Shown here in pieces: positions 1 to 9,353 of a stretch of DNA of 64,000 bases. The notes below the pieces were generated by a model. It made no database searches and was not told the origin of the DNA. It saw only the letters and a program-made list of their open reading frames with translations. Both the position numbers and the translations under genes were made by a program. The stretch covers positions 310,001 through 374,000 of the forward strand of contig JADJMM010000003.1 of the NCBI GenBank assembly GCA_016709575.1, in the 5' to 3' direction. Source of the stretch: Sphingobacteriaceae bacterium (GTDB lineage Bacteria > Bacteroidota > Bacteroidia > B-17B0 > Aurantibacillaceae). Position 1 is the first letter of the stretch, and every line of letters begins with the position of its first letter.

Positions 1-286
1 GGTTGTATCGCCAAAGATCATTTAATAATCCTGTCGAAGTTGTTGCAGGAAAACCATCGCCGCCAAATAACCATAAATTTCCACTTGAGTCAATCCATTT
101 TGCCGAATTTGTTCTTGAGCCGGGAAAATTTGAAATAGATGACACGCCTATTGTTCCGTAAGTGCCCGTATTATTTAAGTTGTTGTTTCCTTTTACCCAA
201 GTCCAGTTTTGTGCTGAGACTTCTGAAGTTAAGAGTGATAAGGTAATTGCTATTGCTTGTAATGATTTTGTAAATATTGATTTCAT
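1..286 (-). CDS. Kelch-type secreted protein, N-terminal part only
   Basis: The reading frame starts at the ATG at 286-284 and runs off the left edge, so only about 95 residues are visible. They begin with a signal peptide (MKSIFTKSLQ, then a hydrophobic stretch ending SAQN). After it come blocks such as KWIDSSGNLWLFGG and LLNDLWRYN. The pattern W-x-D-x-x-G-N-L-W-L-F-G-G followed by L-N-D-L-W is typical of Kelch/galactose-oxidase-like propeller blades in Bacteroidota exported proteins. Such proteins usually end in a T9SS sorting domain, which would lie outside the window. Substrate and function are unknown. Confidence 0.75.
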   Translation of the reverse strand, partial: MKSIFTKSLQAIAITLSLLTSEVSAQNWTWVKGNNNLNNTGTYGTIGVSSISNFPGSRTNSAKWIDSSGNLWLFGGDGFPATTSTGLLNDLWRYN

Positions 287-379
287 GCAGTTTAAATTTT
301 TTTATAAAACTGCTGATAAAAGACTACCCATTCAGGATTTATTTCACAAACTGTCAATTTCAGTTCACGAATCGTTTAA

Positions 380-1144
380 CTATAAACCTACTGTAAGTTT
401 ATTATCCTTCAATTGCTGCTCAAAATCGGATTTTCTGTCACGTGAAATAATGATGGTTTTACCATTATCGAGCGTTAGTGCGTTATCCGATTTATTGTAC
501 TTTTTAATAAAATTAATATTTACAATATAAGAGCGATGTGATCTGAAAAAATTCGCACGTTTATCGAGTACCTCTTCAAAAAATTTCAACTTTTTGCTTA
601 CTACAATTTTTGAACCGTTCCGCAACCAAACTTCCGTGTAAGCTCCGTCAGCTTCCAAGTATGAGATTTCCGATGTTTCTACAAACAGTAACCCATCTGC
701 CACCGGCAGCGCAATTTTATTGAATTGTTCAGTTTTAAAAGATTCTTTAAGAATATCTAAACGAACCTGCATATCAAATCCAGTAAGTTTTTTTTCGGCT
801 TTTTCTACTGCACTTTTTAATTTATCAATATCTACAGGTTTAAGTACATAATCTATTGCAGACACTTCAAACGCTTTTAAAGCGTGCTCATTATAGGCTG
901 TGACAAAAATTATTTCAAAATCTATATCTCTGAAAAAATTTAATAGTTCAAAACCGTTGTACTCTGGCATTTCAATATCTAAAAACACCACATTTGGTTT
1001 GTGCTTATTAATAGCGATAACACCGTCGGGGACATTTGAACAAGCCTCAACAATATTTATTCCGGGACAATAACTTAATAACAATGAAGAAAGAGTATTT
1101 CTTGCTCTTTCTTCATCGTCAATTATTATAGCATTTAAAGGCAT
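380..1144 (-). CDS. LytTR-family response regulator
   Basis: This 254-residue protein is a two-component response regulator of the LytR/AlgR class. Residues 1-120 form a receiver domain: the acidic pair D9-D10, the phospho-acceptor D56 in VVFLDIEMP, the Thr of VTAYNE and the Lys of LKPVD are all present. Residues ~150-250 form a LytTR DNA-binding domain (ISYLEADGAYTEV, then FFRSHRSYIVN). LytTR regulators typically pair with LytS-type kinases without a classical HisKA domain, and such a kinase is encoded at 2078-4969, separated from this gene only by the secreted protein at 1170-1982. Pairing is inferred from position. Target genes cannot be seen. Confidence 0.95.
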   Translation of the reverse strand: MPLNAIIIDDEERARNTLSSLLLSYCPGINIVEACSNVPDGVIAINKHKPNVVFLDIEMPEYNGFELLNFFRDIDFEIIFVTAYNEHALKAFEVSAIDYVLKPVDIDKLKSAVEKAEKKLTGFDMQVRLDILKESFKTEQFNKIALPVADGLLFVETSEISYLEADGAYTEVWLRNGSKIVVSKKLKFFEEVLDKRANFFRSHRSYIVNINFIKKYNKSDNALTLDNGKTIIISRDRKSDFEQQLKDNKLTVGL

Positions 1145-1169
1145 AGATTTAATCAGGAACGAATCTAAA

Positions 1170-1982
1170 CTATTTTTTCGTTCCTGTTGAAAGTTTTATT
1201 GTTTTATCTTTAATCATTTGATCTGTAACCGAAAACAAATACCCTTTTGGGTTTGAAGAATTTTTTTCGCACCAACTGAATTTTTCACCTAATTTGCACG
1301 TAAACGAAAAGCTTGCGTTTGGCGCAATATGATGAGATTGCGGATCACCCTCCTTTTTTACATACATATCACTTCCTGTGTCATTAAAAACAGATATGTA
1401 ATTATAAGTTTTACTTTCTTCTGACTTCTTATCGGTTGTAGTCGTTGTAGAATTTGCCGTTGTTTTTGGAGGCAATGATGCATGTATTGCTTTCGCCTTC
1501 GCGAAAAATTCTTTGGCATCAGCATCATTATCGAAAAACATTTCTAAACCTTGCTTTTTATAAAGCCCAAATTTCTTTAAATGACAAAGCATTTCTTCGT
1601 ACCAGTTTAATTGCTGGTTGCCGAAAGCATAAAAAGTCACCACACTAATAGTTTTTTCTCCAACTTTTTTTGGATAAAATGCTCTCTGAACCATGGCATC
1701 AGTAAATAAAATATCGCCAATATAAAAGTGAAATTTCTGTATCATATACAATGATTCATCCACATTAGTTTTAATGCTTGTATATATAATCGAATCCTGT
1801 CTTATTAAAACAAAAGCATCCAAGCCTTTATTTGGCGCGTCTTTATAACTGACAATTTTTTTTCCTTCGGCAATTAATTTTTTGCCTTCACATTCAAAAA
1901 CCTTTGTGTCCTGAGCGATTAGTGAATTTGTTGTTGTTAACAAGCTTACAGCAACTGTTGCTGTTTTTAAAATTTTCTTCAT
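1170..1982 (-). CDS. secreted protein of unknown function
   Basis: I do not recognise this 270-residue protein. It has a signal peptide (residues 1-23, MKKILKTATVAVSLL... ending LIAQ), then an alpha/beta domain to about residue 165. A Thr/Ser/Lys-rich linker follows (TTANSTTTTTDKKSEES), and then a ~80-residue C-terminal domain with YNYISVFNDTGSDMYV that looks like a small beta-rich module. A TAnnTTTG box lies upstream. It sits between a LytTR regulator and a LytS-type sensor kinase, all on the same strand with short gaps, so it may be part of that signalling unit, for example as a periplasmic accessory protein. That role is inference only. Confidence 0.7.
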   Translation of the reverse strand: MKKILKTATVAVSLLTTTNSLIAQDTKVFECEGKKLIAEGKKIVSYKDAPNKGLDAFVLIRQDSIIYTSIKTNVDESLYMIQKFHFYIGDILFTDAMVQRAFYPKKVGEKTISVVTFYAFGNQQLNWYEEMLCHLKKFGLYKKQGLEMFFDNDADAKEFFAKAKAIHASLPPKTTANSTTTTTDKKSEESKTYNYISVFNDTGSDMYVKKEGDPQSHHIAPNASFSFTCKLGEKFSWCEKNSSNPKGYLFSVTDQMIKDKTIKLSTGTKK

Positions 1983-2007
1983 AAAATTATTTTATTTATT
2001 TATTGAG

Positions 2008-2015
2008 CAAATTTA
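2008..2015 (-). promoter_or_regulatory. -7 promoter box TAAATTTG for the secreted protein
   Basis: Reads TAAATTTG on the minus strand, matching the Bacteroidota -7 consensus TAnnTTTG. It lies 25 nt before the start codon at 1982, which would give a leader of about 19 nt. No convincing -33 TTG is present at the right spacing. Confidence 0.4.
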
Positions 2016-2077
2016 AATCTGACAAAGCGCTTACACCTTAATAAATACACCAACTGTACAAATGAGTTCACAAACAG

Positions 2078-4969
2078 TTAAATTGGAATTGAAATAATCA
2101 CTTTTGTACCTATTGCCATTTCAGCTTCATATAAATCAATGATTTGTAAACTATACTTTTTTCCCTTTACTGAATTCAATAAGTACATATGTTTATCAAT
2201 TGCTTGTGTGGCAAACGACGGATGATTTTTACTATTTCTTGCTTTGATTTCTTCAGATCTTTTTCTTCCAACTCCATTATCTGTGATTTCACAAATTAAA
2301 ACAGAGTAATCTAATCTAAATTTAATGTCTAGTTTTTGGTCGCCTTTGTTATGCAATAACCCATGTTTTATTGCATTTTCTATAAACGGCTGAATAATCA
2401 TAGGTGGCACTAATAAACGAGTAGTCTCTACTTCCTTTTCGAAATTAATTGCATACTTAAACTTGTCGCCAAACCGCAATTTTTCCAATTCTAAATAGTA
2501 ATTCAACATTTCTACTTCCTCATCTAAAAAAACCTTCTCTTTTTCCGAGAACTCTAATATTTTACGCATTAATGAACTAAATTTACTAAGATAATAATTT
2601 GTGTTTTTTATATCGCTTTGCAAAATCAGATCTTGTATTGAGTTTAAAGTATTGTACATAAAATGAGGATTCATTTGAGCACGAATAGCGGTTAGTTTAG
2701 AAGAAATCAGGTCATTTTTTATTTCCGCCTTCCTTCTAATATTTTTTATTACTGATAAAGAAATTAGATAAACCAGCAATGCGCCTGAAGCTGCAACAAC
2801 AACGTAAAACCATATCTCCTGCCAGAAAGGTTTTTTTATTGTGAATAAAAAAGTTTCCGCTTTTAAACTTTCAACCCCATCTTCATTTATAGCTTTCACT
2901 TCAAAAGTAAAATCACCAGCCGGCAAGGAAGCATATATAACTTCATTATTCACTGCCGGAACAATAGTCCAGTTTGTGTCTAAACCATCAAGCCTGTATT
3001 TGTAATGGAATTTACCGCGAGCCCTAAAACAAGGACTAATAAAATGAAACCCTATTTTATTATTGCTGTAATCAATCTCTTTTTTAAAAACCAAATTCAC
3101 CGATTGATTACCAATACTAACTAAAGTGATTGCAATTTGAGGTGGTGTTTTATTTATAGAGGGTGTATTACCTTTAAAATGAATTATCCCAGTATTAGTT
3201 GCCAAATAAACATTATCATTCATAAAGGCTATATCATTTATTTGTCGCGACATCAATCCGTCAGATAAATCGTAATACTCCGCTGTTTCATTTTTAATGT
3301 TAATTTTATTCAGGCAGCGTTCTGTTGCAATCCATACTATTCCATTCTTAATTTTAAAAGTATTAATCTGCTTGCCTTTTATAAGACGGTTTATATTGTC
3401 TTCAGATTTAGTACTCTTTCCATCATAGGTGATAAAACCATTGTTGAAAGTAGCAATCCATAATACATTATTGAGTAAATATAATTTTGAAGCACTAATT
3501 CTTTCCTTCCTAAACTCAATAGGTTTAAGTGTTTTCGCGCTATACTCATATACACCATCGTTCGAAGCAAAAAAAACTTTACTATTAATTGAGTCACAAG
3601 CAACTGATCGGCCTGCTTTCTGAATAATAGAAATTGCTTTTACATTTAGTTTCTTGGGATTATTAAAAAACTCCGTTAAGGCAAAAAAGTCCGCAGCCAT
3701 GAGTGCTCGTAAAATAAACCGTATCCTTTAACACACAAAAATCCTTATATTTTTTAATGCAGGAATTTCCACTTCCTTATTCGATTCATTATAACCAAAT
3801 GTTCCTCTCGAAATCAAATACCCACTATTATAAGGTACAATTTTTTTTACATTCCTATAAACCATTCCTGTATTAAATATGACGCCTAAAACACTGTCTT
3901 TAAAAATCCGATACACATCACCAGAATAAGTTCCTGCTAATAATTCATTATTAGTATAATTAGTCAAAGAAGAAACGTATTTATCCTTTGAAGGTTTAGC
4001 AAACTCACTGATGATAAACATCTCTTTGTTTGGAATAATATGAATTCCATTTTGCAAACTGGTTAACCAGTAATTTCCTTCCTTATCCTGAAAAAAACTT
4101 GAAATTTTATCGCCTTTTAAAATTGGATTGCCCCAATTAATAGCACCGGTAATTTTGTCCATTCGATAAACACCATTCGAAGTACAAAGCCAAACATCTC
4201 CTTCGTTATCCTCATATAGTTTATATACAAACCCATCAAATTCAATATTCGCAAATACTTCTAATTTACCCCTGCTATACTTGTAAATCCTGTGCTTTTT
4301 TGCGGGAGAAACTTCTTCGATTACAAATAATCCGGTTTTCAACTGCTCTGCAACCAATCTTCCTCTCAATTCACGCGACATTCCTTTACTGACGATGCTA
4401 TACGAATTACCACTTCCTTTAACTTCACATAAACCTGCATGATAACTAGTAGCGCAAATCTCATTTTTATCATTCATCTCAATATCATACCATGTAACAG
4501 AATCATTTTTTATATTCAGTTTCAATAGTGATGTTCCGTTTGCAGATAATTTCTCCAAGTATTTTTCAGTTGCAGCCCAAACATTTCCCTCATTATCTAC
4601 ACAATACTGAGGATAAACTCGAATTTGCTTAGAGAAATCTTTAAAAAGAGCTAAAGAATCACCCTTAACCGTAAAAATCTGGCCAGTGAAATTCTGACAC
4701 CAAAGCTGTCCCTTCGTGTCAAATTTCAATTCTGAAATACTCTTACCGTTTTCCTTTGCGTAATTATATTGTTTAAAACGAACACCATCATATCTAAACA
4801 AACCGGCATCACAGCCAATCCAAATAAATCCGAATTTATCCTGCTTAACTTGATAAACTTCGCTGGTCGGAAGTCCGTTTTCCTCCCCTAAAGTATAATA
4901 ATAAGGGGTTTGCGCCGTACTAAACCGGGACAGGCCAAAAAACAGAATTATCAAATAAAAATTTCTCAC
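2078..4969 (-). CDS. propeller/Y_Y_Y sensor histidine kinase, LytS type (frame broken twice)
   Basis: A membrane sensor kinase of about 960 residues. The N-terminal part has a signal peptide (MRNFYLIILFFGLSRFSTAQ) and two-component-regulator propeller repeats (NGLPTSEVYQVKQDKFGFIWIG, GDVWLCTSNGVYRM). A Y_Y_Y domain (FHYKYRLDGLDTNW), one membrane helix, the His_kinase motif RAQMNPHFMYNTLNS and an HATPase domain (PPMIIQPFIENAIKHG) follow. The frame is broken twice. A missing A in the run at 3750-3755 ends the first part at a TAA at 3728-3730, and an extra base in the run at 3665-3670 restores the downstream frame. Between the two breaks the third frame reads KDTVYFTSTHGCGLFCLNGVF, which joins both halves smoothly. 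Its likely partner is the LytTR regulator at 380-1144. Confidence 0.88.
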
Positions 4970-5022
4970 TTAAATTTAATTGCTCAATAAACTCTAAAAA
5001 TAGTAATTTCACAGAACATCTT

Positions 5023-6501
5023 ATGGAACATTTCGATCTTATAGTTATTGGCGGAGGCCCCAGTGGTTATGCAGCTGCAATGCGGGCTGTTGATTTTGGT
5101 AAGAAAGTATTACTTATTGAAAAGAAAAAAATTGGTGGTGCAGGTGTTTATGATGGTGTACTAACTTCAAAAACCTTGTGGGAATATTCGATGAAGGTTT
5201 CTTCTATCCGTGAAATGATCCCGGATTACAAAGTGAATTTTCAGGAAATGGAGAAAACAGTGAACGAAGCGGTGTTTGAACGCAAAACACAAATGACGGT
5301 TCACTTACAACTTTTACAAAAATTCCAGAACCGTTTATTTTTTTACGAAAAAGGTTTCGCTTATTTTATTGATAAGAATACTATTCAAATTACAAAAGAT
5401 GATGGCTCTGTAAAAAAAGTCAGCGCTGATTTTATTTTAATTGCAACCGGAAGCAGACCAAGAATTCCGAATAACATTACTGTTGACGAAAAAATTATTC
5501 TCACAAGTGATGGTGTTAAGAACATTAAAGAACTTCCAAAAAGTATTGTTGTATTGGGTGCCGGTGTTATTGGTTGTGAATTCGCGACTATATTTTCGAA
5601 CCTCGGACAAACAAAAGTTTATTTAATAGATAAAGCCGATCGTATTTTACCATTCGAGGATGGAGATGTTGCTAAAGTTGTTTCAGATAGTTTAGTAGCA
5701 CATGGAGCTGTTATTCATAGCGGCGCTTCTTTAAAACGGATGGACATAAAAGAAGGTTGTGTTGAATACGAATTGGAATATAAAGACGGCCGTAAAGAAA
5801 TTATCCGTGTTGAAAAATGTTTAGTTTCCATTGGCCGTGTTGCCAATGTTGAAAATATGGGCTTAGAAAATGTAGGCGTTAAATTAAATGAACGCGGCAG
5901 TATTTGGGACGACGATACACAAACCAATATCAGTAATATTTATGTAGCAGGAGATGCAACCACTGAAATTGCATTAGTAAATGTTGGCGAACGCGAAGGT
6001 AGACATGCAGTTGTAAGAATGTTTGGGCCAATAGTTAAACCGCTTACCTATAAAAATATTTCTACCATTATGTTCTTAAATCCTGAAGTTGCTGCTGTTG
6101 GGATGAACGAACAAGAATTAGTGGCGAAAAATATTCCGCATAAAGTTGTGAAATTAGATTACAGCACAAACGCGCGCGCCATTGCGATGCGAAAAACTAA
6201 AGGCTTCTTTAAAATTATTGTCACCAACGATAATGGCATGCGTATTTTAGGCATGCGTGTGGTTGGAGAACATGCAAGTAGCGCCATACAAGGTGTTGCT
6301 TATTTAATTCATACCAATCAAGGTATTCGCGAATTAGCAGAGATGATGCATCCTCACCCAAGTATTATTGAAGGTGTTCAGGAATGTTTAAGAATGCTAT
6401 TGAATAAATCGATTTACAAACCTTACATCTTTAACGATAGATTAAAATGTTACGTTTGCGAGAACGGAGTTTGCACGCCTGTAAAGACGTTAGTTGATTA
6501 A
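5023..6501 (+). CDS. FAD/NAD(P) disulfide-oxidoreductase-family protein without the redox disulfide
   Basis: This 492-residue flavoprotein has the full class I pyridine nucleotide-disulfide oxidoreductase fold. It has an FAD Rossmann motif GGGPSG (10-15), a second dinucleotide motif GAGVIG near residue 178, FAD contact YVAGDAT near 312, and a dimer domain with the His-Glu dyad H445/E450 (HPSIIE). In dihydrolipoamide dehydrogenase the FAD helix carries GGTCLNVGCIPSK, but here the matching stretch reads IGGAGVYDGVLTSKT, so both cysteines are absent. It is therefore not a normal lipoamide dehydrogenase. It may be closer to soluble transhydrogenase (SthA), which also lacks one Cys. A C-terminal tail carries C476, C479 and C484. 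Its stop codon overlaps that of the convergent kinase by two bases. Confidence 0.85.
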   Translation: MEHFDLIVIGGGPSGYAAAMRAVDFGKKVLLIEKKKIGGAGVYDGVLTSKTLWEYSMKVSSIREMIPDYKVNFQEMEKTVNEAVFERKTQMTVHLQLLQKFQNRLFFYEKGFAYFIDKNTIQITKDDGSVKKVSADFILIATGSRPRIPNNITVDEKIILTSDGVKNIKELPKSIVVLGAGVIGCEFATIFSNLGQTKVYLIDKADRILPFEDGDVAKVVSDSLVAHGAVIHSGASLKRMDIKEGCVEYELEYKDGRKEIIRVEKCLVSIGRVANVENMGLENVGVKLNERGSIWDDDTQTNISNIYVAGDATTEIALVNVGEREGRHAVVRMFGPIVKPLTYKNISTIMFLNPEVAAVGMNEQELVAKNIPHKVVKLDYSTNARAIAMRKTKGFFKIIVTNDNGMRILGMRVVGEHASSAIQGVAYLIHTNQGIRELAEMMHPHPSIIEGVQECLRMLLNKSIYKPYIFNDRLKCYVCENGVCTPVKTLVD

Positions 6502-7937
6502 AAGAAAAATGTAAAGTTTGTTCCCTTTTCCTTATTCACTTCCAATTTACCGTCTAATTGATCGGTTAATGAATTTATTAATTGTAACCCTAAAGTATCA
6601 GGGTTTTTGAAATTGATTTTTCCTTTTATTCCTACTCCATTATCAGCCACAATTAAACGGCAATGGTAATTTGGATTTACAATAGAGCGTAATTCCACTT
6701 TTACTTCACCACTTTTATCATTTGGGAAAGCATATTTAAAGGCATTTGATAATAATTCATTAATGATAATACCACATGGAATAGCTTTATCAATATCAAT
6801 AAATTTCTCTCTTACTTTTATTTTCAGATTCACTTTTACATCACTGTTTACATTATAAGTTTCAGAAATAAAGCGAACCAATTCAGAAAAATATTCCTCC
6901 GCATTAATTTTAGAGAGATTTTTAGAACGGTATAACTGCTCGTGAATAATGGCCATCGATTTTATGCGACCAATACTTTCGATGTACTTATCTCTTGCTT
7001 GTTTATCAGAAATACTATCCGCTTGTAAACTTAATAAGCTGGAAACAATTTGAAGATTGTTTTTTACACGGTGATGAACTTCTTTAATTAAAACTTCTTT
7101 CTCGGTAAAGGAAGCTTTAATTTTTTCTTCGATGGTTTTACGCTCCAGAAAAGAAGGAATAGATACCGATAAATCCGTCTGCTTTTTCTTATCCAGTTTA
7201 AGATATTTGTCAATTTTATTGGGCGGTGCCATTATAAACGTACAATGTTTATCACCTTTAGCACGACAAGAAATTTCAACCGCAGTTAAAGGAATTCCAA
7301 AACTTTCTTCGCACCAACCGCTCGAATAACCGGAGTTCATGATGCAAACAGGAACCTTTGATTTTTTTCCGGCGCGTATCCAACTATCAGCCTCAAATGA
7401 AAAAGGATGATTGTATTTTAAAAAATAATTTTCATCCGGACTCGGCTTACTCTCAGGTAAAATATCCACAAACGCCCAACCAGAATAAGCGAAGTGAATT
7501 GGTCCTGCCGATAATTTACTGATAGGATCTTTCAACTTCATTTTTTTATGGAAGTTGCGCGCATCTTCTAATCCAATAACGTGAGCAATGTCAAACAAAA
7601 TGTTTTTCGCGATATTGATGGCTTCATCTTCGCCCCTATCACTATACAACTGTTTAAATGAATTTAAGAAGTCGTATGACAACGCTGAAGCGCGCACTAA
7701 CACATAACGTTCATCATTAATTTCAATAGTTCCTTTTGATGGTGCAAATTTTAAGTCCTTGAAATATTCACCAACAATTTTTTCTGCTTTCTCAAAAATG
7801 GGAGCAAATGGTTTAGGCGCTTTAACTTTTGGTTTTAAATCTTTTTTTAACGAGGAATTCTTAAGCGCTTTGTTTTCGCTTTTTAACCGTTTAATTTCTT
7901 CTTGTAATTTTAATATTATAGCCTTTTCGCTTTTCAT
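6498..7937 (-). CDS. V4R-domain sensor histidine kinase (HisKA_2 class)
   Basis: A 479-residue, apparently cytoplasmic kinase with no signal peptide or membrane helix. Residues 1-35 form a coiled coil (LKLQEEIKRLKSENKALK). Residues ~55-240 form a V4R (4-vinyl-reductase-like) sensory domain ending in its signature CRAKGDKHCTFIMAPP. The phospho-acceptor region is HisKA_2 (EVLIKEVHHRVKNNLQIVSSLLSLQA), followed by an HATPase domain with NELLSNAFKYAF and DNGVGI. V4R domains bind small hydrophobic ligands or metal through conserved Cys residues in other proteins; the ligand here is unknown. No response regulator adjoins it. HisKA_2 kinases often act in stress phosphorelays, but no target is visible. 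Confidence 0.9.
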   Translation of the reverse strand: MKSEKAIILKLQEEIKRLKSENKALKNSSLKKDLKPKVKAPKPFAPIFEKAEKIVGEYFKDLKFAPSKGTIEINDERYVLVRASALSYDFLNSFKQLYSDRGEDEAINIAKNILFDIAHVIGLEDARNFHKKMKLKDPISKLSAGPIHFAYSGWAFVDILPESKPSPDENYFLKYNHPFSFEADSWIRAGKKSKVPVCIMNSGYSSGWCEESFGIPLTAVEISCRAKGDKHCTFIMAPPNKIDKYLKLDKKKQTDLSVSIPSFLERKTIEEKIKASFTEKEVLIKEVHHRVKNNLQIVSSLLSLQADSISDKQARDKYIESIGRIKSMAIIHEQLYRSKNLSKINAEEYFSELVRFISETYNVNSDVKVNLKIKVREKFIDIDKAIPCGIIINELLSNAFKYAFPNDKSGEVKVELRSIVNPNYHCRLIVADNGVGIKGKINFKNPDTLGLQLINSLTDQLDGKLEVNKEKGTNFTFFF

Positions 7938-8019
7938 TCAAACTTTATACATTTTATTCGAAAACAGTTATTTAGAACCAGAACGGCACTCGAGGGACAA
8001 TACTAAAGTACAAATTATT

Positions 8020-8051
8020 TTGAAATCCTTTGAATTCAATTACTATATTTG
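8020..8051 (+). promoter_or_regulatory. promoter of the MbnP/MbnH operon
   Basis: A TTG at 8020-8022 and a perfect TAnnTTTG box (TATATTTG, 8044-8051) are separated by 21 nt, in agreement with the Bacteroidota -33/-7 consensus. The box ends only 5 nt before the TTG taken as the start of the first gene, so the transcript would have almost no leader. Confidence 0.55.
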
Positions 8052-8056
8052 TAGCG

Positions 8057-8425
8057 TTGAAAAAATTCATTTCTATATTGCTACTTTCAGCGTTTTTGTA
8101 TCAAACTGGTTCAAAACTTGTAATCCTTATTAATTTTAAGATTAATCAAGACTATATAGCAAAAAACCTTTGTGTAAAAAAAGAGATTGTAGATAATGAT
8201 TGCGAAGGTAATTGCTGTTTAAAAGAATCCCTAGAAAAAGTAGAGAAAACGGAAAATCCTACACCAAATATACCAAAAGAAAAATCTGAAGATTTTCTCT
8301 TTACCGGTCAATACAGTTGGCTTCTTTCAAATCTAAGTATCCTCTCCGAAAATATTATTTTCTCTCAAACCAAGTTTATCTACTTGATTAATTCATCCAT
8401 TTTTCATCCTCCGCAAGTAAGTTAA
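8057..8425 (+). CDS. small membrane-anchored Cys protein, first gene of the MbnP/MbnH operon
   Basis: About 122 residues from a TTG start (reading MKKFISILLLSAFLYQTGSK). No ATG occurs in frame. An alternative TTG at 8030 would place the start upstream of the -7 box. The protein has an N-terminal hydrophobic segment, then FKINQDYIAKNLCVKKE, a Cys cluster DCEGNCCLKE and a C-terminus SIFHPPQVS. From memory this layout (INQDYIAKNLC, C-x-G-x-C-x-L-K, FHPP) belongs to an uncharacterised family common in Bacteroidota. The cysteines could bind metal, which would fit the copper-type proteins downstream, but this is inference. Confidence 0.65.
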   Translation: MKKFISILLLSAFLYQTGSKLVILINFKINQDYIAKNLCVKKEIVDNDCEGNCCLKESLEKVEKTENPTPNIPKEKSEDFLFTGQYSWLLSNLSILSENIIFSQTKFIYLINSSIFHPPQVS

Positions 8426-8464
8426 GTTACTCTCCTATTTATTAACTTATTAAACTATTTTCCA

Positions 8465-8563
8465 ATGAAACTATTAATTAGTATCGCATTGGTAATGCTT
8501 TTTATTTATATAAAGTATTACCGCGATGTGGTGCGTCTTATAAAAAAATTAAACAAAAAATAA
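8465..8563 (+). CDS. 32-residue putative membrane peptide
   Basis: A short frame from ATG 8465 to TAA 8561-8563. It encodes a hydrophobic helix (LLISIALVMLFIYIKYY) followed by a basic tail (RLIKKLNKK), the shape of a single-span inner-membrane micropeptide with a positive cytoplasmic end. It fills the 142-nt gap between the Cys protein and mbnP and ends 4 nt before the next start. No family is recognised. It could be a chance frame. Confidence 0.35.
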   Translation: MKLLISIALVMLFIYIKYYRDVVRLIKKLNKK

Positions 8564-8567
8564 AATT

Positions 8568-9353
8568 ATGAAAACAAAAATTCTAGCAATTTTAGCAATA
8601 ACATCTCTTGTTGTATTATCATGTAAAAAAGACCCGGTAGAACCCGAGCATACCCATGATGAAACTCCTGCAGCTACAACAGGCTCATTAAAACTTGAGT
8701 TCGAAGCAATGGTGGATACTACTGCTTTAGTATTTAATACGCAAAACTACCTTAACGCAAACGGAGATACATTTAAAGTGAGTACTTTTAAATACTACAT
8801 AAGCAATGTTGTACTTACTAAAAATGATAACAGCACTTATACTGAGCCAAACAGTTACCATTTAATTGATCATAGCTCAGCTACAAGTTTAGTATTAACT
8901 ATTCCGAATGTTCCTGTTGGAAGCTACAAAGCAGTAACATTCATGATTGGTGTCGACTCGGCAAGAAACGTTTCAGGAGTGCAGTCAGGCGACCTGGATC
9001 CAACAAAAGGAATGTTTTGGAGCTGGAGCAGTGGCTACATTATGGCAAAACTGGAAGGCACATCACCTCAATCAGGAGCAACATCTAAAGCCCTTACATT
9101 TCATGTTGGCGGTTTTCAAGGCGCTAACAGTACATTAAAAACTGTTAGTCCGAGTTTTGGTACTGAAACTGCAAATGTTAGTACAACAGCTACACCTGAA
9201 GTTCATATAAAAACAGATTTGTCGCAGTGGTTTAAATCTCCGAATACAACAAATTTTGGAACAACTCATACTATTCACATGCCGGGTGCAGCAGCAAAAG
9301 GTATTGCGGATAATTATGCGGATATGTTTACAGTAGAACACATTCATAATTAA
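8568..9353 (+). CDS. MbnP-family lipoprotein
   Basis: A 261-residue protein with a lipoprotein signal peptide (lipobox LVVLSC, Cys19). The body matches the MbnP family: GSLKLEFEAMVD, FKYYISNVVL, MIGVDSARN, DLDPTKGMFWSWSSGYIMAKLEG and a final FTVEHIHN. In methanotrophs MbnP is a periplasmic copper-binding protein in which a Trp is oxidised to kynurenine by its partner MbnH. The conserved Trp-rich WSWSSGY region is present here, with His clusters at both ends (EPEHTHDE; EHIHN). The next gene overlaps by one base (TAATG) and encodes the expected MbnH-like di-haem partner. Copper binding and Trp modification are inferred from the family. Confidence 0.85.
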   Translation: MKTKILAILAITSLVVLSCKKDPVEPEHTHDETPAATTGSLKLEFEAMVDTTALVFNTQNYLNANGDTFKVSTFKYYISNVVLTKNDNSTYTEPNSYHLIDHSSATSLVLTIPNVPVGSYKAVTFMIGVDSARNVSGVQSGDLDPTKGMFWSWSSGYIMAKLEGTSPQSGATSKALTFHVGGFQGANSTLKTVSPSFGTETANVSTTATPEVHIKTDLSQWFKSPNTTNFGTTHTIHMPGAAAKGIADNYADMFTVEHIHN

